NCBI GenBank assembly: GCA_028710385.1
Contig: JAQTUC010000020.1
Span: 1 to 15,391, forward strand
Length of the DNA: 15,391 bases
Reading direction: 5' to 3'
Origin: Candidatus Omnitrophota bacterium
Lineage (GTDB): Bacteria > Omnitrophota > Gorgyraeia > Duberdicusellales > 4484-171
Shown here: piece after piece, positions 1-6,471 of the stretch
How positions within the stretch are numbered: position 1 is the stretch's first letter
How the letters are laid out: every line of letters starts with the position of its first letter
Program-made: the position numbers and the translations under genes
Notes under the pieces: model-generated
The model's input: the letters and a program-made list of their open reading frames with translations, nothing else
What the model was told of the DNA's origin: nothing
Databases searched by the model: none

Positions 1-465
1 GCAGGGGGAGGAGCTAAAGACGACCCTGAAGGTACAAAGGTTTTTCAGGAGGTAAAAGAGAAAGCGAGCGAAGACAAGGACGTCCATATTTTACTATTGC
101 AGCAAAACGATTTGGAGGTTAACGCATTGCAAAGAGCCGCGGCTATTATTATTCAAAAATCTTTGAGGGAAGGGTTTGGATTAACTGTTACTGAGGCTCT
201 TTGGAAAGCAAAGCCGGTAGTCGCATCGGCTGTCGGCGGAATACCTTTGCAGATAAAACATAAATATTCCGGATTACTTTGCCATTCTGTTGATGGTGCA
301 GCGTTTGCCTTAAAGCAGCTCTTAAACAGCCCTGATTATGCCAGGAAATTGGGAGAAAATGGCAGGGAGCATGTCCGAAGTAATTTTCTATTGACGCGGC
401 ATCTCAAAGAGTATATGCTTTTATTTCTTTCCTTATATCACAAAGAAGACTTAGTTTATTTATGA
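1..465 (+). CDS. TreT-like retaining glycosyltransferase (GT4, GT-B fold), C-terminal part only
   Basis: The reading frame is open from the first base, so the true start lies outside the window and 154 residues are visible. They form the C-terminal nucleotide-sugar-binding half of a GT-B glycosyltransferase. The retaining-family E-x7-E motif is present as EGFGLTVTE (window residues 57-65), preceded by LEVNALQRAA and QKSLR and followed by ALWKAKPVV and GGIPLQI. The stretch DDPEG near the start and the order of these motifs match the trehalose glycosyltransferring synthase/phosphorylase (TreT) type of GT4. Family membership is firm. The exact substrate is inferred, because the acceptor-binding N-terminal half is missing. 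An internal TTG at 97 is not a real start, since homology continues upstream of it. The C-terminus ends in an unremarkable tail. The stop is 14 bases before the ClC gene, so the two may be co-transcribed. Confidence 0.85.
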   Translation, partial: AGGGAKDDPEGTKVFQEVKEKASEDKDVHILLLQQNDLEVNALQRAAAIIIQKSLREGFGLTVTEALWKAKPVVASAVGGIPLQIKHKYSGLLCHSVDGAAFALKQLLNSPDYARKLGENGREHVRSNFLLTRHLKEYMLLFLSLYHKEDLVYL

Positions 466-479
466 AATAACCATAAAAA

Positions 480-1823
480 ATGCGTAGAAGATTAAAAGAA
501 GAAACAGTTTTGTTCATCAGCGTAATCAAATGGGTTTTCCTTGCCACCATTACTGGGGTGATAGTGGGCTTTTCCACTACCGCATTCTTGAAAATATTGA
601 ATTGGAGCATAGGTATTTCTGGAAAATACCCTTATTATTTTTTGTTTCTCCCGCTGGCCATGTTTCTTAGCGCTTTAATAATTAAATATTTAGCTCCGGA
701 TGCACAAGGACACGGAACAGAAAAAGTTATAGAAGCCATTCACAAACGTGCAGGCAAAATAAAAGCTATTGTTATTCCGGTAAAGCTGGTTGCCACAATA
801 ATTACATTAGCCGCCGGCGGTTCAGCTGGCAAAGAGGGGCCTTGCGCTCAGATAGGCGGAGGTTTTTCTTCGGTTTTCGCTGATATTTTTAAATTTGACG
901 ATAACGATCGTAAGAAGTTGGTAATTTGCGGTATAAGCGCCGGTTTTGCTTCCGTTTTTGGAACGCCCATAGCAGGTTCTATTTTCGGCGTTGAAGTCCT
1001 GTTCATAGGGGCTATTTTATACGATGTGCTATTGCCTTCTTTTATAGCGGGCATTATCAGCTACCATGTTTCTTCGTCTTTGGGCATAACATATTTCTAT
1101 CATCCGATAGCCTTCGTTCCTGTTTTCAGCGATAGATTTTTTATCAAGATTATATTTGCCGGAGTTTTCTTTGGGTTGTGTTCGGTTTTGCTTGTTGGAA
1201 TATTTAAGCGAACAGAAAAATTGTCCAAAAGATTAAAATTGTGGCAACCTCTGAAGGGATTCATCGGCGGTTCTGTGTTGGCCGGCCTTACTTTTGCATT
1301 CTCAAAAGAATATCTTGGCCTTGGCTTGGATACCATACAGAACTCCTTAAACGGCGTTAAAACGGCGTGGTATGCTTTTATAGTTAAAATAGTTTACACA
1401 AGTACAACCCTTGGTTTCGGCGGTTCCGGCGGCATAGTAACTCCAATATTTTTTATCGGAGCCACTTCGGGTACTTTATTCGCTTCTATTTTTGGACTGG
1501 ATCCTGCTACTTTCGCTGCAATAGGGTTGGTTAGTGTTCTTGCGGGCGCAGCCAATACTCCAATCGCGGCAAGCATTATGGCTATGGAATTGTTTGGAAC
1601 AAGCATCGCTCCGTATGCTACGGTTGCCTGCGTGGTGAGTTTTCTTATAACCGGGCACAGAAGCGTCTACCCATCTCAAATACTTGAAACAAAGAAATCG
1701 GAGTCTATCAATGTCCAGATCGGAAAAGAAATAGAAAGCGTATTCGCTGAGGTTAGCCCGCGCAGGAAGAGCCTTACGAAAGCCCTTCTTAAAATAGCAA
1801 AAATATTTCGTAGAGTAAAATAA
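480..1823 (+). CDS. ClC-family chloride channel/antiporter
   Basis: A 447-aa polytopic membrane protein of the voltage-gated chloride channel family, without C-terminal CBS domains. The ClC signatures appear in order: GHGTEKVIEAIH (77-88, the region of the GSGIP motif), GKEGP (117-121) with the gating glutamate E119, and GSGGIVTP (315-322, the GxFxP region). A late tyrosine in HRSVYPSQIL (Y397) matches the position of the anion-coordinating Tyr445 of E. coli ClC-ec1. By eye alignment the inner proton glutamate (E203 of ClC-ec1) falls on V173 in FGVEVLF, and the selectivity serine (S107) on H78. The protein may therefore not behave as a standard 2:1 chloride/proton exchanger. Start ATG has no clear Shine-Dalgarno, as expected if translation is coupled to the upstream gene 14 bases away. 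A terminator follows at 1903-1950. Confidence 0.93.
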   Translation: MRRRLKEETVLFISVIKWVFLATITGVIVGFSTTAFLKILNWSIGISGKYPYYFLFLPLAMFLSALIIKYLAPDAQGHGTEKVIEAIHKRAGKIKAIVIPVKLVATIITLAAGGSAGKEGPCAQIGGGFSSVFADIFKFDDNDRKKLVICGISAGFASVFGTPIAGSIFGVEVLFIGAILYDVLLPSFIAGIISYHVSSSLGITYFYHPIAFVPVFSDRFFIKIIFAGVFFGLCSVLLVGIFKRTEKLSKRLKLWQPLKGFIGGSVLAGLTFAFSKEYLGLGLDTIQNSLNGVKTAWYAFIVKIVYTSTTLGFGGSGGIVTPIFFIGATSGTLFASIFGLDPATFAAIGLVSVLAGAANTPIAASIMAMELFGTSIAPYATVACVVSFLITGHRSVYPSQILETKKSESINVQIGKEIESVFAEVSPRRKSLTKALLKIAKIFRRVK

Positions 1824-1866
1824 TTGTTTGGTTGGTGTAGGGAAATAAGCATATCGGTATTTGGGT

Positions 1867-1884
1867 CCTGAGAATATTCTCAGG
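1867..1884. repeat. Perfect 18-bp palindrome, CCTGAG-AATATT-CTCAGG
   Basis: The two halves are exact reverse complements. As RNA it gives a 6-bp hairpin with an AATATT loop. Its 3' arm ends in CAGG, which overlaps the start of an AGGAGG (1882-1887), so the hairpin would partly hide that ribosome binding site. As DNA it could be an operator. It lies between the ClC stop and the terminator-like hairpin at 1903-1936. Confidence 0.5.
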
Positions 1885-1894
1885 AGGTATTAGG

Positions 1895-1996
1895 ATGGTC
1901 GGGCCGCCATCTTGCATTAAGGTGCAGGGTGGAGGCTTTTTATTTTTATTCAGTTTTCCATATGTTTTTTCAATGACGACCCGGCAGAAAGAATAG
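1895..1996 (+). CDS. Possible 33-aa leader ORF spanning the terminator
   Basis: ATG at 1895 lies 7 bases after a perfect AGGAGG (1882-1887) and opens a 33-codon frame ending at TAG 1994-1996. The predicted peptide starts MVGPPSCIKVQGGG and continues through a hydrophobic FLFLFSFPYVF stretch encoded by the T-rich tail of the hairpin. The ideal ribosome binding site argues for translation. The fact that the whole frame is built from a terminator hairpin and its T-tract argues against a functional product. It could be a regulatory leader peptide ahead of the two microprotein genes, or a chance frame. I do not recognise the peptide. Confidence 0.25.
   Translation: MVGPPSCIKVQGGGFLFLFSFPYVFSMTTRQKE
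1903..1950 (+). terminator. Intrinsic terminator after the ClC gene (possible attenuator)
   Basis: Left arm GCCGCCATCTTGCA (1903-1916) pairs with TGCAGGGTGGAGGC (1923-1936). This is a 14-position stem with one mismatch and two G-U pairs around loop TTAAGG, followed by a T-rich tract TTTTTATTTTTATT. An alternative small hairpin GATGG (1894-1898)/CCATC (1907-1911) would break the terminator's left arm. The element could therefore work as an attenuator for the downstream microprotein genes as well as the end of the ClC transcript. Confidence 0.75.
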
Positions 1997-2015
1997 ACAA
2001 CAAAAAAGGAGGAAG

Positions 2016-2159
2016 ATGAAGCTTAGCGGCTGGATATTTATGATACTTTCATGGGGTTTTATTATAGGTTTAGCTGTTTTTTGTTTTAGGGCAGCATTTA
2101 AACAGGGTTTTGAGGGAAAAATTTCTAAAGGGCCTTCAAAAAATCAAAATAGGAGGTAG
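2016..2159 (+). CDS. 47-aa single-pass membrane microprotein (first of a pair)
   Basis: A short frame with an AGGAGG (2007-2012) 3 bases before the ATG. The product begins MKLSGWIFMILSWGFIIGLA, has one hydrophobic helix (about residues 5-25) rich in Trp and Phe, and ends in a basic, polar tail (KGPSKNQNRR). This looks like a real tail-in single-span membrane protein with positive charges after the helix. Its stop TAG (2157-2159) directly follows the AGGAGG that serves the next gene, so the two are very likely co-translated. Size, topology and pairing resemble the tiny accessory subunits known beside sodium symporters (MetS type and related), but no such symporter is in the window. That comparison is inference. 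Function unknown. Confidence 0.7.
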   Translation: MKLSGWIFMILSWGFIIGLAVFCFRAAFKQGFEGKISKGPSKNQNRR

Positions 2160-2164
2160 GCATA

Positions 2165-2293
2165 ATGCTGACGAATACTTCTTCTGATTTAGCGGTGCTG
2201 ATAATTGCAGCAGCATTTTTTTCTTTGATTGTTTATGCAATAATTCATGGCAGGCTTCAGGCCAAACGAGATCAAAACCAGAAAAATAAATAG
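2165..2293 (+). CDS. 42-aa single-pass membrane microprotein (second of a pair)
   Basis: ATG 2165 sits 8 bases after AGGAGG (2151-2156), which is embedded in the last codons of the preceding microprotein gene. The product has a short polar N-terminus (MLTNTSSD), one hydrophobic helix about residues 9-27 (LAVLIIAAAFFSLIVYAII) and a basic C-terminus (HGRLQAKRDQNQKNK). The positive-inside rule predicts N-out, C-in topology. Co-translation with the first microprotein suggests the two act together, perhaps as helper subunits for a membrane transporter. Candidates in the window are the ClC protein upstream or the P-type ATPase downstream. I do not recognise the family. Confidence 0.7.
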   Translation: MLTNTSSDLAVLIIAAAFFSLIVYAIIHGRLQAKRDQNQKNK

Positions 2294-2350
2294 AAATAGA
2301 TTTTGTTATATTTGGTTGCTGCAAAAAAACTCGAAAAATTACATTTTTTC

Positions 2351-2378
2351 TTGACAAAATAAAGCTAACATTTAAAAT
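2351..2378 (+). promoter_or_regulatory. Sigma-70-type promoter for the ATPase leader
   Basis: A perfect -35 TTGACA (2351-2356), a 16-base spacer and a -10 TAAAAT (2373-2378, 5 of 6 to consensus). Transcription would start near 2385, just before the structured leader. It is the best -35 box in the window. It fires after the microprotein genes, so the ATPase appears to have its own promoter. Confidence 0.7.
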
Positions 2379-2384
2379 CAAAGT

Positions 2385-2502
2385 TAATTAGGAAGAGCAG
2401 GTCTTCATACCGGGCCGGTTAAGGCAGTAGCGAAAACTACGGGACTTCCTTGATATTTCAGATAACCCGGAAAGAATATGAAGATTTATTCTTCCTTTTT
2501 TT
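2385..2502 (+). promoter_or_regulatory. Structured leader RNA with terminator: riboswitch/attenuator candidate upstream of the P-type ATPase
   Basis: Right after the promoter the RNA can form a compact multi-branch fold. P1 is AGGAAG (2390-2395)/CTTCCT (2445-2450). Inside it are a weak 3-bp hairpin GGT (2400-2402)/ACC (2409-2411), a hairpin GCC-GGTTAA-GGC (2414-2425) and a hairpin GTAG-CGAAAA-CTAC (2427-2440), with purine-rich joints AGCA and GGGA. Downstream is an intrinsic terminator: arm 2469-2477 with 2488-2495, then seven T (2496-2502). A competing long helix pairs 2401-2409 with 2477-2485 and CCGGG (2410-2414) with CCCGG (2466-2470). It would consume both inner hairpins and the terminator's left arm. 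Two exclusive folds plus a terminator is the usual architecture of a transcriptional riboswitch. I cannot assign a known class or a ligand; an inorganic ion would fit the gene it controls. Confidence 0.55.
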
Positions 2503-2630
2503 ATTTATTAAATCTTACAAAAAATAAACCGTATATCCCTTCCCGGGATTTTTCCACAAACACTTCGTTTAGCATTAAAAAACAAAAGTATTTATATTAG
2601 GTTGGTTGTATTAATTCGTAGAGGGTAAAT
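2503..2630 (+). promoter_or_regulatory. Untranslated stretch between the leader terminator and the ATPase start
   Basis: AT-rich sequence with no supported ORF. It contains a small hairpin ATCCC (2535-2539)/GGGAT (2545-2549) followed by TTTTT, which might be a second, weak terminator or pause site. The ATPase ribosome binding site is GAGGG (2621-2625), 5 bases before ATG 2631. The whole gene-free interval after the second microprotein gene (2294-2630) is explained by promoter, leader RNA and this stretch. Confidence 0.4.
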
Positions 2631-5195
2631 ATGGATGATATTTTTAATTTAAATAAAATTAACGGGCTTTCTGAAAAGGAAGTGGAGGAAAGGCTCAAAG
2701 CGCACGGCTTTAATGAGCTTCCTTCGCAGAAAAAACGCAGCGCCTTCCTGATATTTTTCAATGTAATAAAAGAGCCGATGCTGCTCTTGTTGATAGGCAG
2801 CGGCCTTATTTATCTGTTTTTGGGAGAGCCAAAAGATGCCCTGATGCTGCTTTCTTTTGTGTTTGTGGTTATAGGCATTACTTTTTATCAGGAAAGAAAA
2901 ACAGAAAGGACGCTTGAGGCATTGCGCGACCTTTCAAGCCCAAGGGCCCTGGTTATTCGCGACAGCCAGCAAAAAAGAATTTCCGGAAGAGAAGTGGTTA
3001 AGGACGACATTATTATATTAAAAGAAGGGGACCGCGTTCCTGCGGATGCGGTAGTCTTGTCTTGTTCTAATTTGTCGGTGGATGAATCTTTGCTGACAGG
3101 CGAGTCTGTGCCGGTTCGTAAGACAGAATGGGATAAAAAAGAAGCAGCCAAACGCCCGGGCGGAGATGATTTGCCGTTTGTTTACTCAGGTACGCTTGTT
3201 GTGGCAGGCAGGGGTGTTGCTAAGGTAACATCCATAGGCATACATACAGAAATGGGTAAAATCGGCAAGGCTTTGCAGAATATCCGCGAAGAAGATACTT
3301 TGCTGCAGAAAGAAACCGGGAAAATTGTCCGCAATTTTTCCGTTGCAGGCATAATCCTTTGTCTGCTTGTGGTTGTAATCTACGGGCTTACCAAAGGAAA
3401 CTGGCTGCACGGAATACTCTCCGGATTAACTTTAAGCATGGCAATGCTGCCGGAGGAATTTCCGGTAGTATTAATAATATTTCTTACTTTAGGAGCCTGG
3501 AGAATCTCCAAAAGCCAGGTTTTAACGCGCCGCACCCCGGCGATAGAAACTCTTGGCGCAGCAACGGTTCTCTGCACTGACAAGACAGGTACGCTTACGC
3601 TTAACGCAATGCACTTAAATACTCTGTGTGTCAATGGCGCTTATTATGATATTGATACGGTAAAAACTGATACTTTGCCGGAAATAGTGCATCCGCTTGC
3701 AGAGTATGCTATTCTGGCTAGCCAGAAGGATCCTTTTGACCCTATTGAGAAAGAGGTAAAACGCGTAGGCGAATTCTATTTGTCAGATTCCGAGCATATC
3801 CATAAAAACTGGAAACTGATTAAGGAGTATCCTTTATCCAAAGAGCTTCTTGCTTTATCCCACGTATGGGAATCCCCTGATAAGCAGAATTATATTATTG
3901 CCGCGAAAGGTTCTCCTGAAGCAGTAGCTGATCTCTGCCATTTTAATGGAGCACAGCACAAGGAGCTTTTGGAATATATAGAAGAAATGGCTAACAAGGG
4001 TTTACGCATCTTAGGCGTTGCCAAGGCTTCTTTTAAAAAGACAGAACTTCCTGATATTCAGCATGATTTTGCTTTTGAATTTTTGGGTTTGCTTGGTTTT
4101 ATTGACCCGGTACGCGCAACTGTTCCTTCGGCAATTGAAGAGGCGCATGACGCTGGAATGCGGGTTATTATGATAACCGGAGATTATCCGGGAACGGCTA
4201 CTTATATTGCAAAACAAATAGGATTAAAAAATGCCCGGGAGTATATAACCGGCCCGGAGCTTGAGGCAATGAGCCATTTGGAGCTAAGAGAAAAAATAAA
4301 AACTATTAATGTGTTTGCCAGGGTTGTCCCGGAGCAGAAGCTGGCGATTGTAAATGCTTTAAAGGCAAATACCGCGATAGTGGCGATGACCGGAGACGGA
4401 GTAAATGACGCTCCCGCGCTTAAAGCAGCCAATATCGGTATTGCCATGGGCGAGCGCGGCACGGATGTGGCGCGCGAAGCTTCAGCGCTTGTATTGCTTA
4501 ATGACGATTTTTCTTCCATAGTCTCAGCTGTTAAATTAGGCAGAAGGATTTTTGATAACTTAAAAAAAGCAATTGCCTATATTTTTGCCATACACATACC
4601 TATCGCAGGGATGTCATTCTTGCCGGTTTTATTTCAGCTGCCGATAGTTTTGCTTCCGGCTCATATAGCTTTTCTTGAATTAATTATTGACCCGGCGTGC
4701 TCAACTGTTTTTGAAGCCTGCCCCGAAGAAAAAGACATAATGAAAAGGCCGCCGCGCAATTTACGTGAGTCTTTGTTTAACAAAAGGGCATTTATCTTCA
4801 GCCTTTTGCAGGGAATAAGCATCTTAGCTGTTGTATTTGCGGTGTTTGCCGGAGCGTTATATTTTAAAAAAGGCGAGCTTGAGGCGCGCACACTTTCTTT
4901 TGCTACACTGGTTTTTGCTAACGTAATATTGATCATAACAAACCTTTCCTGGTCAAAGAATATATCCGCTATCCTGAAAGAAAAAAACAAAGCTTTATTG
5001 GGCGTTGTGTTCGGAGCCTTAACCGCGCTTGCTTTGGTGATTTATGTTCCGGCTTTACGCAACCTCTTTCATTTCTCAGTTTTAGCAGTAGATGACTTGT
5101 TAATTGCCTTCTTGGGCGGTAGCATAAGTTTGGCGTGGTTTGAAGGCTTTAAAGCATTGAACAGGAAATTTGCTTTTGCCCCGCTTGTTAAATAA
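2631..5195 (+). CDS. P2-type (Ca2+-ATPase-like) cation-transporting P-type ATPase
   Basis: An 854-aa ion pump of the inner membrane. In order: an N-terminal cation-ATPase segment (1-50, LSEKEVEERL...FNELP), the actuator loop LTGES (155-159), PEEFP in M4 (274-278), the phosphorylation site DKTGT with D317, KGSPE in the nucleotide domain (426-430), ITGD (515-518), TGDGVNDAP (587-595), and C-terminal membrane helices. Length is normal for the P2 group. The ion-site helices differ from SERCA. M4 has PEEFP instead of PEGLP, M5 has FAIHIPIAG where SERCA has the Asn/Glu pair, and M6 reads FLELIIDPAC, with E683 and D687 at the places of SERCA Asn796 and Asp800. The ion is therefore uncertain: Ca2+, Mn2+, Na+ or H+ are all open. 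The structured leader (2385-2502) probably controls it, and the LTxxQ protein gene follows 2 bases after its stop. Confidence 0.93.
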   Translation: MDDIFNLNKINGLSEKEVEERLKAHGFNELPSQKKRSAFLIFFNVIKEPMLLLLIGSGLIYLFLGEPKDALMLLSFVFVVIGITFYQERKTERTLEALRDLSSPRALVIRDSQQKRISGREVVKDDIIILKEGDRVPADAVVLSCSNLSVDESLLTGESVPVRKTEWDKKEAAKRPGGDDLPFVYSGTLVVAGRGVAKVTSIGIHTEMGKIGKALQNIREEDTLLQKETGKIVRNFSVAGIILCLLVVVIYGLTKGNWLHGILSGLTLSMAMLPEEFPVVLIIFLTLGAWRISKSQVLTRRTPAIETLGAATVLCTDKTGTLTLNAMHLNTLCVNGAYYDIDTVKTDTLPEIVHPLAEYAILASQKDPFDPIEKEVKRVGEFYLSDSEHIHKNWKLIKEYPLSKELLALSHVWESPDKQNYIIAAKGSPEAVADLCHFNGAQHKELLEYIEEMANKGLRILGVAKASFKKTELPDIQHDFAFEFLGLLGFIDPVRATVPSAIEEAHDAGMRVIMITGDYPGTATYIAKQIGLKNAREYITGPELEAMSHLELREKIKTINVFARVVPEQKLAIVNALKANTAIVAMTGDGVNDAPALKAANIGIAMGERGTDVAREASALVLLNDDFSSIVSAVKLGRRIFDNLKKAIAYIFAIHIPIAGMSFLPVLFQLPIVLLPAHIAFLELIIDPACSTVFEACPEEKDIMKRPPRNLRESLFNKRAFIFSLLQGISILAVVFAVFAGALYFKKGELEARTLSFATLVFANVILIITNLSWSKNISAILKEKNKALLGVVFGALTALALVIYVPALRNLFHFSVLAVDDLLIAFLGGSISLAWFEGFKALNRKFAFAPLVK

Positions 5196-5197
5196 CC

Positions 5198-5611
5198 ATG
5201 AAAAATAAGTTCTTATGTAATTTTCTGATTTTTTCTTTTTTATTTGCATTGCCTTTGTGCGCGCAGAAAATCAATGAGGCTTATGACATAGTTTTGAAAA
5301 TGGAAAAAGTTTTGCATCTAACCCCGCAGGAAACCGCTTCAATAGAACCGATTGTCAGAGAATATACAGCAAAGCGCAGACAGTATATAAAGGATTTTAT
5401 GGATAAAGGAACAATTGACAAGAGCCTGCTTCGCGCAAAGCTTAAGGAGTTGAGAGAGAAAGAGAATAAAAAGCTAGGCGCGATATTAACGCCTGAACAA
5501 ATAAAAAAATGGTCCGACCATCAAAATCTGACAAAATTGATAAATGGCAGCGACCAGGATGAAGCTTACGGAAGCTTTTATAATTTTGACCAGTCCGGCA
5601 TGTCGTTTTAG
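5198..5611 (+). CDS. Secreted Spy/CpxP-like LTxxQ-type helical protein
   Basis: A 137-aa protein with a typical signal peptide (MKNKFLCNF, hydrophobic core to about residue 20, probable cleavage near LCA/QK). The mature part is almost wholly charged alpha-helix. It carries LTPQE (41-45) and a canonical LTPEQ (97-101), the paired LTxxQ-type motifs of the Spy/CpxP family of periplasmic chaperone and envelope-stress proteins. Spacing of the two motifs (56 residues) fits the family. There are no His or Cys clusters for metal binding in the mature part. Its start is 2 bases after the ATPase stop, so it is translationally coupled and should be made together with the pump. A periplasmic partner or sensor for the pump is a guess. 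Family membership is by motif and helix pattern only. Confidence 0.65.
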   Translation: MKNKFLCNFLIFSFLFALPLCAQKINEAYDIVLKMEKVLHLTPQETASIEPIVREYTAKRRQYIKDFMDKGTIDKSLLRAKLKELREKENKKLGAILTPEQIKKWSDHQNLTKLINGSDQDEAYGSFYNFDQSGMSF

Positions 5612-5707
5612 TGCCTTACCAGCCGAAAATCTTTATAAACCTGTTAACGGCCTTTCACGGTAATTGATATAAACGGTTAAGCGTTTCAGCTAATTTTTTT
5701 AATTTGC
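5612..5707. other. Spacer after the LTxxQ gene with a weak hairpin
   Basis: No gene seen. AAACG-GTTAAG-CGTTT (about 5671-5686) followed after a few bases by a T-run (about 5694-5700) may be a weak terminator for the ATPase operon. The stem is only 5 bp and is separated from the T-run, so this is tentative. Confidence 0.25.
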
Positions 5708-5735
5708 TTGTTTACGTAGGCAATTCCGTTATAAT
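5708..5735 (+). promoter_or_regulatory. Promoter of the dedA-like gene
   Basis: TTGTTT (5708-5713), 16-base spacer, perfect TATAAT (5730-5735). The spacer contains AGGCAA and CCGT immediately before the -10, the same as in the malic enzyme promoter at 12452-12479; 22 of 28 positions match between the two. Confidence 0.65.
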
Positions 5736-5804
5736 TGTAATGTGTATTTTGTATCAGGAGCGGGAAATAATTTATTTTAATGAACAGGAGGGCTCTATTT
5801 TACA

Positions 5805-6455
5805 ATGCTTCAGGAAATAATTAAAACAATACTTCATTTGGACGTATATTTAAACAGTCTCATACAAAACTACGGCGTATGGACTTATCTTATACTTTTT
5901 GGGATTATATTTGCTGAAACCGGGCTTGTGGTTACTCCGTTTTTGCCGGGAGATTCTCTGCTTTTTGCCGCAGGCGCTTTTGCTGCCTCAGGAGCCTTTA
6001 ACATATTTTGGCTTTTCGTTATTCTGGCTTCGGCTGCGATAATCGGCGACAGCGTTAATTATGCAGTGGGGCATTTTTTTGGAGAAAAACTTTTCAAAAA
6101 CGAGAAATCAAAAATTTTTAAAAAAGAATACCTTGAGCGCACTCATGAATTTTACAGCAAATACGGCGGTAAAACCATTATTATCGCGCGGTTTGTGCCG
6201 ATAATACGCACCTTTGCCCCGTTTGTGGCAGGGGTTGGGAGAATGTCTTACGGGCGTTTTTTTATCTATAACGTTGTTGGAGGATTATTGTGGGTTACGA
6301 TTTTTGCAATAGGAGGGTTTTATTTCGGTAATATCCCGGTGGTTAAAAAGAATTTTTCTTTATTCGTCATAATAATCATAATTGTCTCGGTGATTCCGGC
6401 AGTAACTGAAATCCTTAAGGCAAGGAAAAAAGCCAAAAAAGAAACAGCTGCTTAA
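5805..6455 (+). CDS. DedA/SNARE-associated family membrane protein
   Basis: A 216-aa inner-membrane protein of the DedA (VTT/SNARE-associated) family, whose members act in lipid flipping and proton-motive-force-dependent envelope homeostasis. Family motifs: E38 in FAETG, FLPGDSLLF with D50, GDSVNYAVGHFFG (81-93), and the signature ARFVPIIRTFAPFVAGVGRM (128-147) with R129 and R135, which correspond to the essential arginines of E. coli YqjA/YghB. Several hydrophobic segments and a basic C-terminal tail complete the protein. An AGGAGG (5786-5791) lies 13 bases before the ATG, which is long. The start is kept because homology begins at residue 1-10 and no better ATG follows. A nitroreductase gene starts 16 bases downstream, probably in the same transcript. 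Confidence 0.9.
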   Translation: MLQEIIKTILHLDVYLNSLIQNYGVWTYLILFGIIFAETGLVVTPFLPGDSLLFAAGAFAASGAFNIFWLFVILASAAIIGDSVNYAVGHFFGEKLFKNEKSKIFKKEYLERTHEFYSKYGGKTIIIARFVPIIRTFAPFVAGVGRMSYGRFFIYNVVGGLLWVTIFAIGGFYFGNIPVVKKNFSLFVIIIIIVSVIPAVTEILKARKKAKKETAA

Positions 6456-6471
6456 ATTAACAACTAAAAAC

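Noticed and set aside
1921..1936. T-box-like AGGGTGGA stretch
   Set aside because: T-box antiterminators continue with ACCGCG-type sequence and need a long specifier-stem leader. Here the bases form the right arm of a simple terminator.
2136..2381. Minus-strand ORF of 81 aa
   Set aside because: It lies across the end of the first microprotein gene, the second gene and the promoter, has no plausible ribosome binding site, and its product shows no protein-like pattern. The plus-strand frames have strong AGGAGG sites.
5780..5824. 14-codon upstream ORF before the dedA gene, starting ATG at 5780
   Set aside because: It overlaps the ribosome binding site and start of the dedA gene and has only a weak upstream AGGAG. 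There is no sign that it is used, though it could affect translation.
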